From Alphaproteobacteria bacterium 46_93_T64 (GTDB taxonomy: Bacteria > Pseudomonadota > Alphaproteobacteria > Sneathiellales > Sneathiellaceae), in NCBI GenBank assembly GCA_002163135.1, contig MAAN01000041.1, forward strand, positions 155,622-219,621: a stretch of 64,000 bases of DNA, read 5' to 3'. A program made the position numbers and the translations under genes. The notes under the pieces are model-generated. The model was not told the DNA's origin. It did no database searches and saw only the letters and a program-made list of their open reading frames with translations. Shown in pieces: positions 54,597-62,534 of this stretch. Each line of letters begins with the position of its first letter. Position 1 is the first letter of the stretch.

Positions 54597-55076
54597 ATGC
54601 ATGATTCAATTGCGATCCGAAAAGCCACTGATTTGGATGGTCCCTTTATTTTAGAGCTTTCACCACAGCTTGCAGAAGTTGCGCGTTTGAGTTGGCATAC
54701 CGATACTATGGTACAGAAGTTTCAGGATGATTATATTATCAAGATGCTCGATCAAGATGACGGGCCACAGTCAACATTGATTGCAGAAGTAGATGGCTCA
54801 GCAGTGGGCTTTGTCCACACCCGAGAAATCAATGATTCCATCTCTGAAGAGGTTTGCGGTACAGTACCTTTGCTGGCGGTAGCACCAAATGCGCAGGGTC
54901 GTGGTATCGGCAGGCTGCTGATGGCAGCAGCTGAAGAATGGTCCCGAGAACAAGGTCATCGTCTGCTGCATTTGGAGGTGTTTGCAAATAACGACAAGGC
55001 TCAAGCATTTTATCAAAACCTGGGTTTTCAGCCAGAGACATTGGTGATGATCAAACCGCTTCAACGAATTGGATAG
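54597..55076 (+). CDS. GNAT family N-acetyltransferase
   Basis: A 159-residue acetyltransferase. The acetyl-CoA binding motif A reads LLAVAPNAQGRGIGRLLMAAAEEW, with the Q/R-x-x-G-x-G/A core intact, and LHLEVFANNDKAQAFYQNLGF is motif B. The N-terminal IAIRKATDLDGPFIL is a usual GNAT start. The substrate is unknown. The ATG at 54597 is used rather than the TTG at 54570. Confidence 0.88.
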   Translation: MHDSIAIRKATDLDGPFILELSPQLAEVARLSWHTDTMVQKFQDDYIIKMLDQDDGPQSTLIAEVDGSAVGFVHTREINDSISEEVCGTVPLLAVAPNAQGRGIGRLLMAAAEEWSREQGHRLLHLEVFANNDKAQAFYQNLGFQPETLVMIKPLQRIG

Positions 55077-55366
55077 GGTATATTGATTGTGCCAATTATA
55101 GATATGATTTGTCCGCTGTGGGTCATGAACCGTCCTTTTTCGGCACTGAAAATGGAGTCCGCTATACTCTTCAACCTGGGCATTGCAAACAGGGAGTGGT
55201 TTTAAATGATTAGTGGAGCAGAACTTGATCCCGCGTACTAATAATTTCATAGCGTCCGGGTGTGTGGAGATCTGAAGTAACTCATACGTAAGCTATCAAG
55301 CTTGAATTAATTCAGGCACTAGAAAGTCTATAGCAGCATTCAGTATTACCATCTTTTTGATTTTAT
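55077..55366. other. 290-bp gap without a recognisable gene
   Basis: AT-rich sequence between the GNAT gene and the end of a convergent LysR gene. I see no terminator hairpin with a T run and no convincing open frame. Confidence 0.3.
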
Positions 55367-56275
55367 TTACCATTCAATTACATCGTCATCCGCCTGTCTT
55401 TTCAGCCAATCCAGAAAAACACGAACACGAGGTCGTTCCGCATTCACTTCGGTAGTAAGCATATAGTATGCATATTCACTGGTTTTTTTTATCTTCAGGG
55501 GCCGTACAAGTTTACCAGAATTTAAATGATCCTGAACGAGTGACGAACGTCCGAGAGCGACACCAAGACCTCTCACTGCCGCTTCGGTAAGCAAAACACT
55601 ATCACTATATTCTACATGTTGTCTGATCTCGGAACCATCAACGCCAGAACGTTTCAGCCAATGTATCCAGCTCATGGAGGGTTCGTCACTGCCTATATTG
55701 AAATCATGCAATAATGTATGGTTTCGAATATCTGAAAGCCGCCTCAAAGGACTAACGTTTAACAATGAAGGAGCACAGACAGGAAAAATTGTTTCTTCCT
55801 TTATATACTCAGTTTTTAAGCCCGGATAATTTCCTTGCCCATAAACGATACGAATGTCAGTTTCTCCATGAATTAAATCAGGTGCTTTACTGTATGCTGT
55901 TACACGAAGGCGAATATCGGGGAAAGAACGGATAAAAGATTCCATTCGAGGCACCAACCATAATGTTGCAAAGGATGGTGGTACGTTTACAGTAAGCTTC
56001 CCCTGAAGGTCGCCACCACTCAAGCTACCAACTGCACGTGCAAAATGTGATAACCCACGCGAAATATTAGGCATTAACTCCTGACCGGCATTTGTAAGTT
56101 CCAGCCCTCTAGGAAGGCGTCGGAATAATTCAACACCAAGATGTGCTTCAAGTGACTTCACCTGATGGCTAATGGCTGCCGGCGTTACATTCAATTCTTC
56201 CGAGGCGGCAACAAAACCACCTAATCTCGCGGCAACTTCAAATGCTCTTAGGGAGTTAAGGGGAGGTAATCGCAT
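55367..56275 (-). CDS. LysR-type regulator, GcvA-like
   Basis: A 302-residue LysR protein. The helix-turn-helix lies in LPPLNSLRAFEVAARLGGF ... AISHQVKSLEAHLGVELFRR, and the opening 'PPLNSLRAFE' and the effector domain with KLTVNVPPSFATLWLVPRM are characteristic of the GcvA/AmpR branch. The effector is unknown. It diverges from the DUF1127 gene across 120 bp and could control it. Confidence 0.9.
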   Translation of the reverse strand: MRLPPLNSLRAFEVAARLGGFVAASEELNVTPAAISHQVKSLEAHLGVELFRRLPRGLELTNAGQELMPNISRGLSHFARAVGSLSGGDLQGKLTVNVPPSFATLWLVPRMESFIRSFPDIRLRVTAYSKAPDLIHGETDIRIVYGQGNYPGLKTEYIKEETIFPVCAPSLLNVSPLRRLSDIRNHTLLHDFNIGSDEPSMSWIHWLKRSGVDGSEIRQHVEYSDSVLLTEAAVRGLGVALGRSSLVQDHLNSGKLVRPLKIKKTSEYAYYMLTTEVNAERPRVRVFLDWLKRQADDDVIEW

Positions 56276-56394
56276 GATATTGTCTCCAAATAGGCTTAGT
56301 TTTATTAAGTCTATGGCATATTTTATTCAGTTTGTAGCTAAAAATTTTTACATCCATATTCTCTTCAGAAAACAAACACTGAAGGAATATGAAA

Positions 56395-56613
56395 ATGAAC
56401 ACCCTCACAACAAAAATGAAATGCGCAGAAACAGCAGCTCCAGAAAATGTCATCCAATCTATTTTAGTGGAATCGGCCAAAAAAATCTCCCTGTGGCATG
56501 GCAAAAGCAGACAGCGTCAAACCCTGTCTAATCTCACAAATGATCAACTATGTGATATTGGCCTTTCTGCAAAACAGGCAAAGTCAGAATACACAAAAGT
56601 GTTTTGGCAATAG
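56395..56613 (+). CDS. DUF1127 small protein
   Basis: A 72-residue protein with the DUF1127 (YjiS-like) motif near its C-terminus: LSNLTNDQLCDIGLSAKQAKSEYTKVFW. This short Arg-rich helix-turn-helix-like module is common in Alphaproteobacteria and has been linked to RNA binding and phosphate or carbon adaptation in some species. Two ATG codons are six bases apart; AAGGA lies eight bases before the second, which is used. It diverges from the GcvA-like LysR gene. Confidence 0.88.
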   Translation: MNTLTTKMKCAETAAPENVIQSILVESAKKISLWHGKSRQRQTLSNLTNDQLCDIGLSAKQAKSEYTKVFWQ

Positions 56614-57203
56614 TAGATGTTTATGGGTTCGCATACGTTGGATAAGCAACTCTAATGACTGTTATGGGGCATACGCAGACCTGTTTTCCGGAGTAAAATA
56701 TAGACCGGTTAGCACTTGATTACTGACATTGGCGAAGGGGGAGCCACGACACTGAAAAAATCCGCCCCCAATTATTCAGGGTCTTTCCTCAAAAATTCAA
56801 ATGATCTGAAATTAAAGCATGTCAGTCGGAAATAGCGTGCTTTGGCAGCATTAAGCACTAATATGACTTGTAACCGCTGTGCATGAGGCTGTGGCTGTAT
56901 GGCATCTTATATTTGTGAGCCGACACCAAGCGTTAGGCATACATAGTTGATGGCGACCAGTTTGTTGTTTGCGGTGAGGTCTGAAAGATTTGTAAAGAAC
57001 GGTGCTGTTTAGTGATTGAAGGTTGTCTGAGGGCTACTTGTTGGGAGCGTGAACGTTTCCCGAACATTCTGGGGTCCCATGCGGCGTCATACCGCATGAC
57101 GCCACAACAGCTACCGAATATCAGATGTGAACGGCGATCGCGCGCGCGGCGGCCTTCGAGCACATGACAGCGCCTCCCTCGGGATTTCTATTATGGAAGG
57201 ACG
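56614..57203. other. 590-bp gap with a strong hairpin and no intact gene
   Basis: No family-level coding signal was found on either strand. From about 57040 to 57180 the GC content rises, and a hairpin lies at 57083-57103. The stretch resembles eroded accessory DNA. Confidence 0.35.
57083..57103. repeat. Inverted repeat GGCGTCAT-ACCGC-ATGACGCC
   Basis: Two perfect 8-bp arms surround a five-base loop, and a second nested palindrome (ATGCGG...CCGCAT) overlaps it. There is no T run after it, so a standard terminator is unlikely. It could be a protein-binding site or the end of a small mobile repeat. Confidence 0.45.
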
Positions 57204-57740
57204 CTAACTCAACGCGGAGACCGTTGCTCGGAGACTTTTCTCTATCGTGCTGTTTTTGAGGCGCCCAGTGGCGATATCAAAATTATCGAAAAAATTGGGC
57301 ACGGACAGAGACGCTTTTACATTAGCACCGAAAAATGGCGCTGATATCTCGGCCGATTTGAGAACACTTTGTGCGCCGCCTGCTCCGGGCGAGGTTGACA
57401 GTAGAATTGTTTCCTTGCCTTGATAAACCTTCTGATCAATACGGGAAACCCAATCAAACAGGTTCTTATAAGCCGCAGTATAGGAGCCGTTATGTTCGGC
57501 AAATGAGATGATAATCGCATCGGCGTCGCCAATTTTCCGGAAAAATTTTGTCGCAAGGTCCGGTTGACCAAATTCTGCTTCCCGGTCCAGACTGAAAAGT
57601 GGCATTTCATAATCATTGATGTCCAGAACCTCACTCTGAACGGTGCCTTTTAAATCTTGCAGTACATCTACCGCATGGGTGACAAGTTGCTTGTTGATAG
57701 ACTGCTTGCTACTGCTAGCGGCAAAAGCGAGAATTTTCAT
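57204..57740 (-). CDS. NADPH-dependent FMN reductase family protein
   Basis: A 178-residue flavodoxin-fold protein. The N-terminal ILAFAASSSKQSINKQLV is the phosphate-binding loop of the FMN_red family, and IISFAEHNGSYTAAYKNLFDWVSR is the second FMN-contacting block. It should reduce FMN, quinones or azo-type compounds with NADPH. The ATG at 57740 has GAGGAG seven bases upstream; the open frame runs five codons further. It follows the VOC gene by 28 bp, likely in one operon, divergent from a LysR gene. Confidence 0.88.
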   Translation of the reverse strand: MKILAFAASSSKQSINKQLVTHAVDVLQDLKGTVQSEVLDINDYEMPLFSLDREAEFGQPDLATKFFRKIGDADAIIISFAEHNGSYTAAYKNLFDWVSRIDQKVYQGKETILLSTSPGAGGAQSVLKSAEISAPFFGANVKASLSVPNFFDNFDIATGRLKNSTIEKSLRATVSALS

Positions 57741-57768
57741 GAACTTACTCCTCAAAACTTTGAATAAA

Positions 57769-58182
57769 CTACTGTTTTAACGCATGGAGACCAATGTATT
57801 CTACAAACTCAATTACATTGTCGTCTGGATCTCGAATGAAGAAGGAGGTCCCCGTTGGATGTTGGAAAGGCTCTCCACTTAATGGGATGTCGAGAGCTTT
57901 GAGTTTGCTCCTGACAGCCTCCCCGTTTGTTACTTCTAGGGCAACATGGGTGTAGCCAGTATGTTTGATGTCGCTGTCCATAAGAACGTTATTCTTTCCA
58001 TGCTGATTGGCGTTTAGGATGAAATTAATATTGATACCAGATGGATGTTCGATCACCGCGACTGGCTCAGATCCAATTAGTCCGGCGATAAAGGCAAATC
58101 CAAGTTGCTCATAGAATTTTCGGGAAATTGTCAAGTCGCTGACCCGCAGTCCTATATGATTTACCCGGCTAATCTCTTCCAT
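57769..58182 (-). CDS. VOC (glyoxalase-like) protein
   Basis: A 137-residue single-unit VOC protein. It opens ISRVNHIGLRVSDLTISRKFY, has HTGYTHVALEV at the second module, and closes FFIRDPDDNVIEFVEY with a metal-ligand glutamate. It may act as a glyoxalase, fosfomycin-type thiol transferase or dioxygenase. The ATG at 58182 has AAGGA eight bases upstream and follows a GTG by two codons. It is the first gene of the unit with the FMN reductase. Confidence 0.87.
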   Translation of the reverse strand: MEEISRVNHIGLRVSDLTISRKFYEQLGFAFIAGLIGSEPVAVIEHPSGININFILNANQHGKNNVLMDSDIKHTGYTHVALEVTNGEAVRSKLKALDIPLSGEPFQHPTGTSFFIRDPDDNVIEFVEYIGLHALKQ

Positions 58183-58222
58183 GTTCACGTTCCTTTACTT
58201 TGTTGATGAAGCAAAGATAGCT

Positions 58223-58229
58223 GTTCTAT
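58223..58229. promoter_or_regulatory. LysR half-site GTTCTAT
   Basis: A single GTTCTAT lies 41 bp from the start of the palindrome at 58264, four helical turns, in the divergent gap of the LysR gene. LysR tetramers often bind one strong palindrome and one weaker half-site near the target promoter; this fits the weaker site on the VOC side. Confidence 0.45.
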
Positions 58230-58263
58230 AATGTTTTACTATATGGCGATTTTGATATACACT

Positions 58264-58279
58264 GTTCTATTTATAGAAC
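58264..58279. promoter_or_regulatory. LysR operator palindrome
   Basis: GTTCTAT-TT-ATAGAAC is a perfect 7-bp-arm palindrome just ahead of the LysR gene. It contains the T-N11-A pattern expected for LysR recognition sites. Its position near the regulator start suits autoregulation and a strong recognition site for control of the divergent VOC-reductase operon. Confidence 0.75.
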
Positions 58280-58297
58280 GATTTGGATGGGTTGTTG

Positions 58298-59197
58298 ATG
58301 ATTGATTTGAACGACATGCGGCTTTTCGCAAAAGTCGCAGAATTGAACGGAATTTCACCTGCTGCTCGGGCCTTGTGCATTCCGAAATCCCGCATCAGCC
58401 GACGATTAACGGCTTTGGAAACTTCGATGGGCGTAAGACTGTTGGAACGTACAACACGGGCAATCCAGTTGACTGAATTGGGCGATACTTTTTATCAGCA
58501 TTGTAAACGTCTGGTGGAGGAGTCGGAAAATGCCTTTGAGACTATCAACAAAATGGCCGAAGTTCCCCGGGGCATATTGCGAGTAAGCGTATCTTTTGCT
58601 GTGGGGCAGTACCTAATTGCTCCGCACCTTGGAGAGTTTTTGAAATTATATCCGGAGATTGATGTCCGACTGGACTTGACCAACCGTCGCGTTGATTTGA
58701 TCACGGAAGGGTATGATCTGGTCGTAAGAGTTGGTGATCTGGATGATAGCAGTTTAATGAGTCGAAAAATCGGCCAGGCACGGGCGCATCTTTGTGCTTC
58801 TCCTGATTATGTTAAGGTCCACGGCCAACCATCTACACCGGCGCAATTGGTGCACCATGAAAAACTTGTCATGGGCGATAGTAATAATACCACTCGATGG
58901 CTTTTGGAAAATTCAGCGGGGGAAATAAAATCTGTAGAAGTTGAACCAAAAGGAAGTGTCAACGACTTCACTGTACTCAGGCATCTGCTTGAAAAAGACA
59001 TCGGAATTGGTGTGCTTCCTGAATATGTGATCCGAGAAGCGATTACGGAAAAGCGCCTCATCCGTTTGTTGCCGGACTGGCGTAGCATCCTGATCAACTA
59101 TTATATTTTATACCCCAGCCGAAGAGGTCTCACCAAAAAGTCAGAAGCCTTTATCAACTATTTTACAGAGAAATTCAGAGAAGAAGCTACGCCCTGA
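58298..59197 (+). CDS. LysR-type transcriptional regulator
   Basis: A 299-residue LysR protein of the DsdC/AaeR-like group, commonly annotated next to oxidoreductases. The HTH reads MRLFAKVAELNGISPAARAL ... SRISRRLTALETSMGVRLLER, and RTTRAIQLTELGDTFYQHC follows. The effector domain begins near RGILRVSVSFAVGQYLIAPH. ATG at 58298 is used (a TTG lies 15 bases upstream). It diverges from the VOC/FMN-reductase pair and probably activates or represses it. Confidence 0.9.
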   Translation: MIDLNDMRLFAKVAELNGISPAARALCIPKSRISRRLTALETSMGVRLLERTTRAIQLTELGDTFYQHCKRLVEESENAFETINKMAEVPRGILRVSVSFAVGQYLIAPHLGEFLKLYPEIDVRLDLTNRRVDLITEGYDLVVRVGDLDDSSLMSRKIGQARAHLCASPDYVKVHGQPSTPAQLVHHEKLVMGDSNNTTRWLLENSAGEIKSVEVEPKGSVNDFTVLRHLLEKDIGIGVLPEYVIREAITEKRLIRLLPDWRSILINYYILYPSRRGLTKKSEAFINYFTEKFREEATP

Positions 59198-59818
59198 TGG
59201 GTCTTGCGCACTCAATCCTCCAGGTGCTCTAGGTAGCCGCTTTCAATAATATAGGCCCTGCTTGCTGTGCGGGATCAATTGAAGAACTGAAAAACCCCCG
59301 GAGGTCATAGCTTCCAAACATAACTTTAGCCGCTGCACCACTCTTGCTTCTCCATAATGCATCACGGAGGGCACGGGGAATGTGATTAATGAAAATATTT
59401 TGAAATATATCGACACAATCCGATCATTTGGAAATAGCACTCCACAATCAATAAACTCACATTTCTGGCGATTTTCATGTCCAAAAACGCGCTCCGAGCT
59501 ACAATTGGTTACTAGGTATAAAATAACTTATGTTAGAAAAGAATTGGTGCCACCTAATTCTTTGCCGTATTTGAGAAGAAGTGGTGCCCGGAGGCGGATT
59601 TGAACCACCGACACGCGAATTTTCAATCCGCTGCCCAAATAAGCAGAACAGAAGCAAAACTTGCACATCACGCTGTTTGGAATAACATGTAAGTGTAATT
59701 AAGTATGGTCCTTCATTTCACGGCTAGAAATCTTGTCTGAGTATCCAGTTCAATTTTCTGGACTAAATTCTCTAACTGCGTAAAATATAAAAATAAATCA
59801 TGAATGTTGGGGGCTTGG
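59198..59818. other. 620-bp gap carrying a truncated tRNA
   Basis: Apart from the tRNA-Phe fragment (59582-59634) no gene is recognisable. The sequence is AT-rich. TGGTGCC, the complement of the tRNA 3' end, also occurs at 59554-59560, 28 bases from the tRNA end. Confidence 0.5.
59582..59634 (-). tRNA. 3' half of tRNA-Phe(GAA), truncated; candidate attachment site
   Basis: Read on the minus strand, the last 53 bases of a tRNA are present. They comprise an anticodon arm with stem GCGGA/TTCGC and loop TTGAAAA (anticodon GAA), a five-base variable loop, a T arm with stem GGTGG/CCGCC and loop TTCAAAT, the acceptor 3' strand TCCGGGC, A and an encoded CCA. The D arm and 5' acceptor strand are absent; sequence upstream of GCAGCGGA does not fold into them. 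A tRNA 3' end kept without its 5' half is the classic product of element integration into a tRNA gene. Confidence 0.85.
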
Positions 59819-60142
59819 ATGAGCGAAGGAAATATTCCGGTTTGGTGGGTTGGTCCTGACGGATTTGATCTGTTGGCGTGGATCGCAATATTAACTGTAG
59901 TTCTTCTTGGATTTGGAATAGTCCATTTGTACGCTCGTTTTGACCGATGGGCTGAAGAGAAATCTACGGATACTCCTCTAACGACAACTATTCCCACATT
60001 ATTGACTGTGGCTCTCTTGTACGAGTTATTCCCTCTCGATCATTTTAGTATCTTGCTCCCCATATCGGCAATTGTGTTGGCGGTAACGCGTGATGTTATG
60101 AAATACATGTCCAAAAAAGCTTCCGAAAAAGGAATGGGATAA
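59819..60142 (+). CDS. Small inner-membrane protein coupled to HlyD-family adaptor
   Basis: A 107-residue protein of unknown function. It has two or three hydrophobic segments (LLAWIAILTVVLLGFGIVHLYA, LLTVALLYELF, SILLPISAIVLAVT) and a charged loop between them. The pairing of a short membrane protein with a following membrane-anchored HlyD protein recurs in proteobacteria (for example yiaW-yiaV in E. coli), though I cannot match this sequence to that family. The ATG at 59819 has GGGGG upstream. Its stop directly abuts the HlyD start, so translation is probably coupled. Confidence 0.65.
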   Translation: MSEGNIPVWWVGPDGFDLLAWIAILTVVLLGFGIVHLYARFDRWAEEKSTDTPLTTTIPTLLTVALLYELFPLDHFSILLPISAIVLAVTRDVMKYMSKKASEKGMG

Positions 60143-61342
60143 ATGCTCGAACTCATGCTGACGTCCTTCCCCGTTATTATTCAATACTGGTTGTTAAAAC
60201 GCCGGGGAGAACATATCACGGTTTGGAATATGCATTATGCCGTCTTCACGTGGCTTGTTTTGGCTGCAATTTTGTTTATGACGGTTTTCTACTTCCATCC
60301 AAAATCCTTCTCAGGGCTTGTTCCATTTCGTCTGGCGCCAGTTGTTCCTCAAGTAGGTGGGCCGGTCACTAAAATATTTGTGAAAAATGGCGAACATGTT
60401 TCAAAAGGGGATCTTCTGTTTACGATTGAAAATTCCCGGCAAAATGCAGATGTTGAAGTTTCAAAAGCACGATCTGCAGAAGTACAAGCTTTGCTAGCTG
60501 TTACGCGTGATCAGCTGAAAATTATAGCTGGTAAAGTTGCGAGCGCACGAGCTTCATACAAGCAAATCGCCGCAGAGCTAAATACGAAAAATAAGGCTCG
60601 GAAAAAGAACCCTAATACCTATAGCAAGCGCGAAATTGAACGGCTGGAAATCACATTGGCCACGCGTCAGGGAACGCTAGATTCAGCCCGGGCAGAATAT
60701 GGTGCAATGAAAACGAATTTGGATGAGGCGCTGCCCGCTCAAATAAATAGCGCGAACGCAGCTTTGTTGAAATCGCAAAACGAACTGTCAAAGACAGAAG
60801 TTAAGGCCTTCACAAGTGGCGTTATCGCTCAAGTAGCCTTAACTGAAGGTGCAAGCGCATCACGCATAGTACGGGCTCCTTCACTCCTTATTATACCGGA
60901 TCGTCCAGATTTAGGGGCTCTTAGAATTGTCGCTGGATTTTCGCAAACTGCAAATGCAGTTCTTAAAGTAGGTATGCCGGTTGAAATCGCCTGTGAGACG
61001 AACGCTAATATGGTAATGCAGAATGTTGTGTTGCCCGCACGTATCGTCTTTAAGCAAGATGCAATTGCAGCGGGTCAATTTGTAGCAAGTGGATCCTTAG
61101 TCGAGCCAAGAGACCGGGCGAAGCGCGGAACAGTTCTCGTTACAATGAAGCTTGCGCATCAGCAGCACGAAAAATTATTACTTAATGGCAGTGGCTGTAT
61201 TGTTCAGACCTATTCGAATGATCTCCCAGGTTTTACAGGGCACGTCATCAGCGCTCTGGGTATCGTAAAAGCTGTTCTTTTTAGGATTAAAGTTTGGGTG
61301 TCGCTTGCCGTGGGAATTGGATTGGTTGGTGGCGGCAAATAG
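60143..61342 (+). CDS. HlyD/EmrA-family membrane fusion (adaptor) protein
   Basis: A 399-residue adaptor. One membrane helix lies near residues 28-50 (YAVFTWLVLAAILFMTVFYF), followed by a biotinyl-lipoyl-like segment PVVPQVGGPVTKIFVKNGEHVSKGDLLFTIE. A coiled-coil hairpin of about 120 residues (NADVEVSKARSAEVQ to NAALLKSQNELSKTEVKA) follows, then the beta-barrel half with AFTSGVIAQVALTEGA. A second hydrophobic helix at the C-terminus (VWVSLAVGIGLVGGG) is unusual. No pump or outer-membrane channel gene is adjacent. Confidence 0.85.
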   Translation: MLELMLTSFPVIIQYWLLKRRGEHITVWNMHYAVFTWLVLAAILFMTVFYFHPKSFSGLVPFRLAPVVPQVGGPVTKIFVKNGEHVSKGDLLFTIENSRQNADVEVSKARSAEVQALLAVTRDQLKIIAGKVASARASYKQIAAELNTKNKARKKNPNTYSKREIERLEITLATRQGTLDSARAEYGAMKTNLDEALPAQINSANAALLKSQNELSKTEVKAFTSGVIAQVALTEGASASRIVRAPSLLIIPDRPDLGALRIVAGFSQTANAVLKVGMPVEIACETNANMVMQNVVLPARIVFKQDAIAAGQFVASGSLVEPRDRAKRGTVLVTMKLAHQQHEKLLLNGSGCIVQTYSNDLPGFTGHVISALGIVKAVLFRIKVWVSLAVGIGLVGGGK

Positions 61343-61996
61343 CGTTCAAGCTGTTAGTTGAGCCGTTGCCCTAATTAAACCCTGTCCATCCCGCGTTTCA
61401 ATTCAATCCGGCCTTAAATTCTGCTGGCTTTGTGCTCATGGGGCTGGAGGATAAGACTGTGATATCTGCTTGTTTGCTGACTTCCATTAATCTGATATCT
61501 AGCTCTTACCTTCAGTTGAATAGCGGTGTTTCGTAGTTTGTCCACATTGCACAACCAATTGTCGATATTATCGAAATTGCCACAAGATCCTAATATGGCT
61601 ATTTGTCCTATTGGTTTGATTAAATAAAAACCCAAACAGTCATGAAAGTGAAGCGCAAGCTCATGATTAATAATATAGAATATGTTATGGGTGTTTTGCC
61701 TTGTCGGATTTGACTTAGGCGATTTAAATACATATTAGTTCTTCTTATAATTGAATTTTAATTGGTGATTGTCCAACAATATCGTAACGATTTGTTAATG
61801 CATTAGACCTAGAAAATGACATACACCTTAAGTGGTATGAAGGCTGTATCGTTCAAACACTTGTTGCCGTCATATTTAAGAAAAAACCAAAATAATTGAT
61901 ACGTCGCAATTTGTATTTATATCTTTTGAAATCATAATATTAACTGTGTGTTGTTCCTCCGGTTTGACAGGAACACATGCTGCATGGAGCTGGCTT
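61343..61996. other. 650-bp AT-rich gap before the PAS/chemoreceptor pair
   Basis: No gene or strong repeat is recognisable. The region must contain the promoter of the PAS-MCP pair. A minus-strand frame at 61414-61635 lacks any family resemblance or start signal. Confidence 0.35.
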
Positions 61997-62533
61997 TTGC
62001 ATAAAATTGAAATCATTCCGTTGACGGGAGTAGAGCGTGAATTCAATGAGAATGAACTCATTGTTTCTAAAACAGATTTGACGGGAAAATTGACCTATGG
62101 CAACCGCCTATTTTTTAATCTAGCGGGAATGAATGAAGAGGAATGCCTTGGCAAGCAGCATAACATTGTCAGGCATCCGGATATGCCACGATGCGTTTTT
62201 GACCTGCTTTGGAGGACGCTACAAGCAGGAGAAGAACTTTTTGCTTACGTCGTAAACCGGTCTTCAAATGGGGATCACTATTGGGTTTTTGCTCATGTAA
62301 CGCCAAGTACTGACATGAACGGAACTGTAAATGGCTATCATTCAAATAGACGGTCTCCCAATAGAACCATTCTGAATGAGAGCATTATTCCTCTTTATAA
62401 GAGGCTTCTTCGTGTGGAGAAAGACGATCCTAGCCCAAGATCGGGGTTAGAAAAATCAAAAGCGATGATAGCCGATTTACTTGCAGAGAGAAAACAGGGT
62501 TTCAACGAATTCATGTTTTCATTGGAGGGGTAA
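61997..62533 (+). CDS. PAS domain protein preceding a soluble chemoreceptor
   Basis: A 178-residue soluble protein that is almost all one PAS domain of the Aer type. [29 protein letters not shown] and [21 protein letters not shown] match Aer-like PAS domains that bind FAD, and [17 protein letters not shown] completes the fold (segments quoted separately). A TTG at 61997 with GGAG seven bases upstream is the likely start; the GTG at 61946 would add unlike sequence. Its stop lies one base before the chemoreceptor start, so the two probably act together as a split energy- or redox-taxis receptor. Confidence 0.8.
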   Translation: MHKIEIIPLTGVEREFNENELIVSKTDLTGKLTYGNRLFFNLAGMNEEECLGKQHNIVRHPDMPRCVFDLLWRTLQAGEELFAYVVNRSSNGDHYWVFAHVTPSTDMNGTVNGYHSNRRSPNRTILNESIIPLYKRLLRVEKDDPSPRSGLEKSKAMIADLLAERKQGFNEFMFSLEG

Positions 62534-62534
62534 T

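Noticed and set aside
56933..57163. Minus-strand open frame in the gene-free region before the FMN reductase
   Set aside because: No family match, no start signal, and low complexity; kept only as intergenic sequence.
61414..61635. Minus-strand 73-codon frame upstream of the PAS gene
   Set aside because: AT-rich region, no ribosome site, no recognisable motif.
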